Source: Deltaproteobacteria bacterium
Lineage (GTDB): Bacteria > Desulfobacterota > Binatia > Binatales > Binataceae
Assembly: GCA_021786815.1 (NCBI GenBank)
Contig: JAJYMR010000206.1
Location: forward strand, 1-15,848
Direction of reading: 5' to 3'
DNA: 15,848 nt
Each line of letters begins with the position of its first letter. Position 1 is the stretch's first letter. The translations under genes were made by a program, and so were the position numbers. The notes below the pieces were generated by a model. The model made no database searches and had not been told where the DNA came from. It saw only the letters and a program-made list of their open reading frames with translations. Below are positions 5,941 to 11,811 of the stretch, in pieces.

Positions 5941-6994
5941 CGACGAGCGGCCGACCCCGTGGGGATATATCGCGGCCATCGTGCTCTCCGCGCTCGGGCA
6001 CGGGGCGCTCTTCGCTTTCATTTTCCTCGTGATGCCGCGGCTGTTCCATTCCGATGAAACTCCGCCACCCACTTACACGGTCAAAATCGTGAACAGCCTG
6101 CCCGCCGGCGACCTCGGCACCCATCTGCCGCCGCTTGCGCCCAAGCACAGGCCGAAGCCGGCCAAGCAGGCTCAGGCACACGTAGCAAAACCGAAACCCG
6201 AAGAGCGCAAGATTGAGCCTCCAAAGCTTTCGAACGAGGAAGACAAAAACGCTATCGCACTGAACACCAAGCGGCTCGCAACGCCGACGGCGACTCCCAC
6301 GCCCACACCAACTCCGACGCCGACGCCAACTCCTGAGCCGACCGCAAGCCCGACGCCGAAGCCGAAGCATCATCACGAAAGCGAGCGTAAACCGACGCCC
6401 GAGCCAACCCATGCGCCGAAGAAGAAGCTCGTCCACGCGCGGCCGACGCCGAAGCCCGAGCAGAATCGCAAGCACGAGGAACCCCGCAAAACCGAACTCG
6501 CCAAGGCGAAGTCCAAACCCACGCCGAGCATCCGTGAACAGCTCGCGAAAATTCGCGAAGAGCTTCTCGCACAGCATCTTCGCGAGCGCAAAAAGGATCA
6601 CGAACACACCGCGAACGGGAGCGGGCCGGTTTTGGCCGACAAGGACACCGCGGGCACCGGAATGGGAATCGGGCCTGGGACGGGAAGCGCGGGGATTCAA
6701 CAGGACCTCGCATTTCTGCTCTACTATCGGACTGTGCAGGAGAAGATTAAGCAGGCGTGGAGCTTTTCGGGAGGCTCCAGCGACCTGACCACCACCGTGG
6801 ATTTCTCGATCGGGCCCGACGGAACCCTGACTGGAGTGAAGATAGCCAAAAGCTCGAACGACTCGGCCTTCGACCAGTCGGTGATCCGTGCAATCAAGCG
6901 AGCGGCTCCGTTTCCGGCGCCGCCCGAGAAATATCGCTCCGAGTTCGCACACGGCGTGGAAGCCCTGTTCAAGCTCGGCGAACTCAAATCCTGA
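5921..6994 (+). CDS. tolA: TolA/TonB-type energy transducer with Thr-Pro-rich linker
   Basis: TolA is anchored in the inner membrane by TolQR and spans the periplasm to reach TolB and Pal. Layout of the 357 residues: a short cytoplasmic N-terminus, one membrane helix at about 16-38 (YIAAIVLSALGHGALFAFIFLVM), a long basic, Pro-rich periplasmic linker (about 70-205), a short charged helix (EQLAKIREELLAQHLRER, 206-223), a Gly-rich hinge, and a C-terminal TonB/TolA domain (about 262-355) with VQEKIKQAW, TVDFSIGPDGTLTGVKI and VIRAIKRAAPFPAPP. The linker includes a run of Thr-Pro repeats at 121-138. Classical TolA domain II is a long Ala/Lys-rich helical bundle, so this one looks more like TonB. 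Position between tolR and tolB supports the TolA role. The start is GTG 5921, overlapping tolR by 20 bases; a start further in would cut into the membrane anchor. Confidence 0.9.
   Translation: MASPRHNDERPTPWGYIAAIVLSALGHGALFAFIFLVMPRLFHSDETPPPTYTVKIVNSLPAGDLGTHLPPLAPKHRPKPAKQAQAHVAKPKPEERKIEPPKLSNEEDKNAIALNTKRLATPTATPTPTPTPTPTPTPEPTASPTPKPKHHHESERKPTPEPTHAPKKKLVHARPTPKPEQNRKHEEPRKTELAKAKSKPTPSIREQLAKIREELLAQHLRERKKDHEHTANGSGPVLADKDTAGTGMGIGPGTGSAGIQQDLAFLLYYRTVQEKIKQAWSFSGGSSDLTTTVDFSIGPDGTLTGVKIAKSSNDSAFDQSVIRAIKRAAPFPAPPEKYRSEFAHGVEALFKLGELKS
6281..6337 (+). repeat. Hexanucleotide-like tandem repeat coding Thr-Pro
   Basis: Inside tolA, imperfect 6-base units of the type ACNCCN (such as ACGCCG, ACTCCC, ACGCCC, ACACCA) are repeated in tandem and encode Thr-Pro pairs. 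Similar Pro-rich codons continue to about 6370. Synonymous third positions vary, which points to selection on the protein rather than recent DNA slippage. Confidence 0.75.
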
Positions 6995-7078
6995 GATGCG
7001 GGGTTGGCGAAGCTTTGACGGATTCAGATGCCGGTTTTCACCGAAATCCTCACGGCGACGCCGGATGGTAGGGTGATC

Positions 7079-8398
7079 ATGAGGCGCTCCTTTCTTTTGT
7101 TCCCGCTCGCGGCGCTCTTGATGTTGCTGGCGACGCCGTTTGCCGCCCGGGCGCAGATAAAAATGGAGATCATCGGACCGGGCTCGCGGCTTTCCGCGAT
7201 CGCGGTCTCACCGCTGAAAAACCTGGGCGGCGACGACCAGCATGGCGTCTCCAGACAGTTCGACAGCATCCTGTCACGCGACCTCGAGTTGTCGGGCTAT
7301 TTTCGCCTGATAAGCCCCAAGGCGTTTATCGAGGACGCGCAGGCCTCGGGCTATGATCTGGGACAGTTCAATTTCGCCGACTGGCGCTCGATCAACGCCG
7401 ATTTCCTGGTCAAGGGCGCCGTCAAAGTCGACGGAACGCAGGTCCAGGTGACGGCGCTCCTGTTCGACGTCGCCCAGCAGCGCCGGATGATGGGAAAGAG
7501 CTTTACCGGCCAGCTCTCGGAGGTGCCGAAGATGGCCCGGCGCTTCGCCGACGCGCTGCTGCAGGCCGCCACCGGGGTCCAGGGCCCGTTCGACTCCAGG
7601 CTCGCCTTTGTTTCAACCCGCGGAGGGCGTTTCAAGGAGATCTATCTCCAGTCGATCGACGGCCGCGGGCTTTTCCGGCTCACCGACAACCCCACCATCA
7701 ACCTGTTTCCCGCTTTCGACCGAAAGGGCGAGGTGCTCTATCTGTCGTACAAGACGATGATGCCCGCGCTTTACCTGGCCAATCCGGCCGAGCGGCGCGA
7801 AGTGCGTATCGAGTCGAAGCGCGGTAAGATGGTGGGCGGCGCAATCTCGGCCGACGGGCAGTTGATCGCTGCGGCCATCGAGCACAACGGCGCGACCAAC
7901 CTTTTCCTGCTCGACCGCGACGGCCACGAGCTGCGCGAGCTGACCGATACCGGCGGGATCAACGTCAACCCGGCTTTTTCGAGTGACGGCAGGATGCTCG
8001 CGTTCACCTCGGACCGCTCGGGAACTCCGCAAATTTACCTGATGACGGTCGGGGGCGGCGTGCCGCGCCGGGTCACCTATAAGGGCAATTACAACACCAC
8101 TCCGTCCATCTCACCCGACGGCAAGTACATCGCCTACGAAAGCCGCGACGGGGGCCACTTCGATATCTGGATCGTGGGAACGGACGGCAGCGACCCGATC
8201 AACCTGACCAACGGCGTCGGGTCGAACCAGTATCCGGCCTGGTCTCCCGACGGAAGATACATAGCGTTCAGCTCCACCAGGAGCGGGCGCTCGCACATCT
8301 ATCTATTGCAGGTCGCGACCGAAAAGGTCATTTCTGCTTTGACGGAGGGTAACGGCAATGATTCCTGTCCCGCGTGGTCGTGGTGGCTGGGGGAGTAG
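7079..8398 (+). CDS. tolB: Tol-Pal system periplasmic protein TolB
   Basis: TolB is the soluble periplasmic link between TolA and Pal. From ATG 7079 the 439-residue protein begins with a typical signal peptide (MRRSFLLFPLAALLMLL, cleavage probably after FAARA before QIKME). The N-terminal alpha/beta domain (about 25-165) includes VSPLKNLG and FNFADWRSINADFLVKG. A six-bladed beta-propeller with WD40-like/TolB repeats follows, seen as recurring SADGQLIA, SSDGRMLAFTSDRSG, SPDGKYIAYESRDG and SPDGRYIAFSSTRSG. The C-terminus CPAWSWWLGE matches the usual PAWS ending. ATG 7028 is also in frame but would add 17 residues before the signal peptide and lacks a ribosome binding site; AGGG precedes 7079 at five bases. 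The last 41 bases overlap the annotated pal start. Confidence 0.96.
   Translation: MRRSFLLFPLAALLMLLATPFAARAQIKMEIIGPGSRLSAIAVSPLKNLGGDDQHGVSRQFDSILSRDLELSGYFRLISPKAFIEDAQASGYDLGQFNFADWRSINADFLVKGAVKVDGTQVQVTALLFDVAQQRRMMGKSFTGQLSEVPKMARRFADALLQAATGVQGPFDSRLAFVSTRGGRFKEIYLQSIDGRGLFRLTDNPTINLFPAFDRKGEVLYLSYKTMMPALYLANPAERREVRIESKRGKMVGGAISADGQLIAAAIEHNGATNLFLLDRDGHELRELTDTGGINVNPAFSSDGRMLAFTSDRSGTPQIYLMTVGGGVPRRVTYKGNYNTTPSISPDGKYIAYESRDGGHFDIWIVGTDGSDPINLTNGVGSNQYPAWSPDGRYIAFSSTRSGRSHIYLLQVATEKVISALTEGNGNDSCPAWSWWLGE
8344..8348 (+). promoter_or_regulatory. Ribosome binding site for pal inside tolB
   Basis: GGAGG lies nine bases before ATG 8358, within the tolB coding sequence. It supports an overlapping pal start and likely translational coupling. 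Confidence 0.55.
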
Positions 8399-8933
8399 CG
8401 CAAACGGCGCGTTGCGGTTTGTGGCGCTGATGCTGGTGTGTGCGGCATTCGCGGCTTCGGGATGTTCGTCTTCGGTAAAGAAGACCCCGGGTCTCGGGGC
8501 CGGCACGGGCGGCGGTGCCGGACTCGGCGAAAGTTCGATAACCGGCAACAAGGGCTCGCTCGCCCAGTTCCAAAAAGGCCAGCTCGGAGGCGGCGAAGGC
8601 GGACCGCTGAGCGACATACATTTCGCCTTTAACCAGTACACGATCGAGCCCCAGGACGACTCGGTGCTGAAGTCCAACGCCCAGTGGCTCGAGGCGCATC
8701 CTAACACCCACGTCCAGGTCGAAGGCCATTGCGACGAGCGCGGCTCCGAGGAATACAACATCGCGCTCGGCGCCAAGCGCGCCCAGGCGGCCAAGGATTA
8801 CCTGGTGACGCTCGGCATCACGCCCTCGCGCATCTCCACGATAAGCTACGGCAAGGAGCTTCCGCTCTGCACCGAGCAGACCGAGGAATGCTGGTCACGC
8901 AACCGGCGCGACCACTTTGTTGTGACACAATAG
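8358..8933 (+). CDS. pal: Peptidoglycan-associated lipoprotein Pal
   Basis: Pal is an outer-membrane lipoprotein that binds peptidoglycan and, through TolB, the Tol motor. The 191-residue precursor has a lipobox FAASGC with lipidated Cys36, then a Gly-rich flexible linker (about 48-82). An OmpA-like domain (about 83-191) follows, with the peptidoglycan-binding signature VEGHCDERGSEEYNIALGAKRA; Asp126 and Arg141 are the diaminopimelate-contacting residues. Cys171 and Cys178 could form a disulfide. The ATG at 8358 has a good GGAGG but overlaps tolB by 41 bases and gives an 18-residue n-region. A TTG at 8412 would give a textbook lipoprotein signal (MRFVALMLVCAAFAASGC) with no overlap, but its upstream GGGGGAG is about 14-16 bases away. 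The mature protein is the same either way. Confidence 0.95.
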   Translation: MIPVPRGRGGWGSSANGALRFVALMLVCAAFAASGCSSSVKKTPGLGAGTGGGAGLGESSITGNKGSLAQFQKGQLGGGEGGPLSDIHFAFNQYTIEPQDDSVLKSNAQWLEAHPNTHVQVEGHCDERGSEEYNIALGAKRAQAAKDYLVTLGITPSRISTISYGKELPLCTEQTEECWSRNRRDHFVVTQ

Positions 8934-8942
8934 GAGCCGCTT

Positions 8943-9803
8943 GTGCGCATACGTTCCCTGATACTTGGCACGGCGCTGACGCTCGCGCTCGGGGCGCTCT
9001 CCGGATGCGCGGCGAACTCGAACGACCTTCAGCAGCTCAACCAGAACCAGTTCGTCCTGCGCGGGATGATTGCCAGCGATCGCCAGCAAATCGACTCGCT
9101 CCAGCAGCAGGTGCGCAGTCTGCAGGGTGAGATCGCACAGATCCAGCACAACGGCGCGAGCACCGGCGCAGGCAAAGGGCAAGTCGCGGCGTTGGACAAA
9201 CGAGTCTCGAAGCTCGAGTCCCAGGTAGGCGCGCTGCAGGCGGCGATTCCGACGATTCCCCCCGCACCCGGTGCGCCCGGCACCACCGGAGCGACGACTC
9301 CGGGCACCGGAACCGCAACCGCGGCCGTTCCGCCTCCCTCGGCTGCGCCCGCACCGGCCGAAATTCAGCCCACCTGGCCGAGCGAACTCGAACAGGAACT
9401 CGCGGCGACCAAAGGCTCTCGCGCGGCGGGCGCGACGCTTTTCCGCGAAGGACTCAGCGACATGAAGAGCGGGCACTACCCGGCGGCGGTGGTCAAGTTC
9501 GCGCGCCTGCAGCGCAACTACCCCAAGTCGCCGCTGACCGAAGCGTCCGACTACTTCGCCGCCAACGCATTGTACGAAGAAGGCAATTACGACCGCGCGA
9601 TTCTTCAGTTCAACGACCTCGTGATGCGATTTCCAAAGGGCAAGTACACGAGCCAGTCGCTCCTGCGCGAGGCCCAGGCCTTCATGAAGCTCAACGACCG
9701 GATCGACGCGCGGCTCACCCTGCAGAAGCTTCTCTCCGACCATCCGGGAACTCCGCAGGCAACCGCCGCGAATACGTTGATGAAGCAGCTTACCGCCGAC
9801 TGA
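8943..9803 (+). CDS. cpoB: Cell division coordinator CpoB (YbgF), predicted lipoprotein
   Basis: CpoB links Tol-Pal-driven outer-membrane constriction with peptidoglycan synthesis at the septum. The 286-residue protein has three parts. First is an N-terminal coiled coil, residues 27-90, rich in Gln/Leu heptads (QQIDSLQQQVRSLQGEIAQI). Second is an Ala/Pro/Thr-rich linker, about 95-150. Third is a C-terminal TPR domain, about 162-286, with FREGLSDMKSGHYPAAV, YPKSPLTEASDYFAANALYEEGNYDRAI and HPGTPQATAANTLMKQL. The signal peptide ends in LSGC (Cys22), a clear lipobox, whereas E. coli CpoB is made with a plain cleavable signal. GTG 8943 has GGAG six to seven bases upstream and lies nine bases after pal. 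It is the last tol gene; ribF follows after 7 bases. Confidence 0.92.
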   Translation: MRIRSLILGTALTLALGALSGCAANSNDLQQLNQNQFVLRGMIASDRQQIDSLQQQVRSLQGEIAQIQHNGASTGAGKGQVAALDKRVSKLESQVGALQAAIPTIPPAPGAPGTTGATTPGTGTATAAVPPPSAAPAPAEIQPTWPSELEQELAATKGSRAAGATLFREGLSDMKSGHYPAAVVKFARLQRNYPKSPLTEASDYFAANALYEEGNYDRAILQFNDLVMRFPKGKYTSQSLLREAQAFMKLNDRIDARLTLQKLLSDHPGTPQATAANTLMKQLTAD

Positions 9804-9810
9804 ACAGCCG

Positions 9811-10734
9811 ATGGAGATAATCCGCAACCTGGACGGCTTCCAGCGCCATCCCTGTCCCGTGGTCGCACTGGGCAACTTCGACGGCGTTCATTTGGGCCAT
9901 CGCGCGATTCTTCGGACCGCGATGGAACGGGCGCGCGCGGCGGGCGGAACTGCCTTTGCACTCACCTTCGACCCGCTGCCCGCCAGGCTGCTTTTTCCCG
10001 ACAAGGCTCCGCCGCTCATCCTGACCTCCGAGGACAAGCTCGAGCTGCTTCGCATGTCGGGACTCGACGGCGTCATCGTGCTCGACTTCACCCGGGAACT
10101 GAGCCTGCTCACTCCGCGCGAATTCGTGCGCGAGTACCTGGTCGGCAAGCTCGGGGTGCGTGAAGTCGTGGTCGGGCACAGCGTGAACTTCGGCCACAAC
10201 CGCGCCGGCAACGCCTCGGTGATGGTCGAACTCGGAGGCGAGTTCGGTTTCGACGCGACGGTGGTCGGTCCGGTCAGGGTCGCCGGGATGGAGGTCAGCT
10301 CGACCAAGATACGCCAGCTAATCGCCGACGGCGATTTGCGTGGCGCGGCGCGCCTGCTCGGACGATATCATTTCCTGCGCGGCGTGGTGGTTCACGGGCG
10401 GGAGCGGGGACGGCAGCTCGGCTTCCCAACCGCCAACCTCGAAAGCCAAACCGAATGCATCCCGCCCGACGGCGTTTACGCGGCGCGCGTCGTACTGGCC
10501 GACGGCGCCTATCCGTCGATTACCAATATCGGGATGCGCCCGACGTTCAACGAAACCTCGCGCGCAATCGAGTCGCACATCTTCGACTTCAACCGCGACC
10601 TTTACGGCCAGCACGTCAAGCTCGAAATCGTCGAGCGCATCCGCGGCGAGCGCAAATTCGACTCAGCGCAGGAACTCGCCAACCAGATCGCCTTCGACGT
10701 GGACGCCGTCAAGAAAGTCCTGGCCGGCGCCTAG
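9811..10734 (+). CDS. ribF: Bifunctional riboflavin kinase / FAD synthetase
   Basis: RibF phosphorylates riboflavin to FMN and adenylylates FMN to FAD in the cytoplasm. The 307-residue protein has both domains. The N-terminal FMN adenylyltransferase (about 14-170) shows ALGNFDGVHLGHR with the nucleotidyltransferase HxGH, LTFDPLPARLLFP and SSTKIRQLI. The C-terminal riboflavin kinase (about 183-305) shows GRERGRQLGFPTANL with the PTAN metal-binding motif, DGVYAARV, NIGMRPTFN and ESHIFDFNRDLYG. The usual VVG(D/E)DFxFG segment here reads VVGHSVNFGHNRAG, a mild variant. ATG 9811 follows the cpoB stop by 7 bases with no obvious Shine-Dalgarno, suggesting readthrough coupling. It ends in a CTAG shared with the convergent gene. 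Confidence 0.97.
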   Translation: MEIIRNLDGFQRHPCPVVALGNFDGVHLGHRAILRTAMERARAAGGTAFALTFDPLPARLLFPDKAPPLILTSEDKLELLRMSGLDGVIVLDFTRELSLLTPREFVREYLVGKLGVREVVVGHSVNFGHNRAGNASVMVELGGEFGFDATVVGPVRVAGMEVSSTKIRQLIADGDLRGAARLLGRYHFLRGVVVHGRERGRQLGFPTANLESQTECIPPDGVYAARVVLADGAYPSITNIGMRPTFNETSRAIESHIFDFNRDLYGQHVKLEIVERIRGERKFDSAQELANQIAFDVDAVKKVLAGA

Positions 10735-11615
10735 CCCAGCCGCGATGCCGGCTCGACCCACTCCTGCGCGAGCCGCTCGACGTGCCCGGACACCTCGGAG
10801 GCCTGCTCCGGCAGGTTCGAGAGCATCACGAGTTCGTTGACGCCCAGGTCGCGGTAGCGCTTCAGGTCGTCGGCGGTGATTCGCTGCGTGTAGGGCGAGA
10901 CGATGATCTCGACGTCCGAGAGCTTGCGGCCGTTTTGCTTCAGCAGCGATTCCAGCTTCGCGATCTTTTCCTTCGCCTCGGCAGGATTCAGGTTGAAGCC
11001 GTACCATCCGTCGCCATATTCGGCGCATCGCCTGAGCGCGGGCACGCTCTCGCCGCCGAAAATGATCGGAAGCTTTCCGCCCTGCGGCGGGCGCGGATAG
11101 CTGCCCGCGTTGTCAAAGTTGACGAACTCGCCGTGGAACGAGGCGACCCCGTCGGCCCATAGGTTGCGCATCGCGGTAATATACTCGCGCGTTCGTTGCG
11201 CGCGGCGCTCGAACGGGATCCCGAGCGCGTCGAACTCCTCGGCCGACCATCCGATTCCCACTCCGAGCGCGAATCGCCCGCCCGCAAGACGATCCAACGT
11301 CGCGATCTCCTTGGCAAGCACCAGCGGATTGTGCTCCGGGACCAGGCAGATGCCCGTGGCGAGGCGAATCCGCTTCGTAAACGCGGCGGCGTAGGTCAGC
11401 GTGATGAACGGGTCGGTCCAGTCGGCATCGGCTCCGAGCGGAAATTCGCCGTTCTCCGCGTAGGGATATCTCGAGTCCCGGCGGTCGAAAAGTACCACGT
11501 GCTCCGGGGCCCAAAGCGTTGCGAAGCCCAGACGCTCGGCGCTCTCGGACGCCGCGCGAATGTTCCCAGGATGGGTTCCCGGACCGATCCCGAGCGCAAA
11601 AAGTCCAATCTTCAT
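10731..11615 (-). CDS. LLM-class (probably F420-dependent) oxidoreductase
   Basis: This is a luciferase-like monooxygenase-fold protein of 294 residues, resembling the Rv2161c-like subfamily of putative F420-dependent oxidoreductases. The conserved course is visible: MKIGLFALG, ERLGFATLWAPEHVV (27-41), RIRLATGICLVPEHNPLVLAKEIATLDRLAGGR (82-114), LGVGIGWSAEEFDALGIPFERR, REYITAMRNLW, FHGEFVNF, and LPIIFGGESVPALRRCAEYGDGWYG. The family usually moves hydride between F420 (sometimes FMN) and a small organic substrate. The substrate cannot be read from sequence, and no F420 biosynthesis gene is in the window. ATG 11615 has GGAG about eight bases upstream. It is convergent with ribF, their stop codons overlapping in CTAG, and divergent from the heme genes. 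Confidence 0.88.
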   Translation of the reverse strand: MKIGLFALGIGPGTHPGNIRAASESAERLGFATLWAPEHVVLFDRRDSRYPYAENGEFPLGADADWTDPFITLTYAAAFTKRIRLATGICLVPEHNPLVLAKEIATLDRLAGGRFALGVGIGWSAEEFDALGIPFERRAQRTREYITAMRNLWADGVASFHGEFVNFDNAGSYPRPPQGGKLPIIFGGESVPALRRCAEYGDGWYGFNLNPAEAKEKIAKLESLLKQNGRKLSDVEIIVSPYTQRITADDLKRYRDLGVNELVMLSNLPEQASEVSGHVERLAQEWVEPASRLG

Positions 11616-11644
11616 CGATTTGTCTCCCTGAACGGCTTTGGTAA

Positions 11645-11655
11645 CACAGGCTGTG
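11645..11655. repeat. Short palindrome in the divergent region before the LLM gene
   Basis: CACAG-G-CTGTG is an 11-base palindrome 30 bases upstream of the LLM gene start. It may be an operator half-site pair or chance. The rest of this 196-base divergent region (11616-11811) shows no convincing promoter boxes or terminator by eye. Confidence 0.25.
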
Positions 11656-11811
11656 CGCTATCGGCAAAACGCGAACACGTGCGTGGCGCGGGTGGCATCC
11701 CAGGAGACGCGCTTCGGCGCTCGGCGCCGCGGGTAAACCGAATCCGCACCGGATAGACTTAGGCCTCGGGGCAAAGGCAAGATAACCGATGCGCACGTTG
11801 CGCCGTGCCTG

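Noticed and set aside
5810..6952. A 380-codon open frame on the minus strand opposite tolR and tolA
   Set aside because: Arg/Gly/Leu-rich low-complexity translation, explained by the Pro/Thr/Lys-rich tolA coding sequence read backwards; the forward genes have clear domains.
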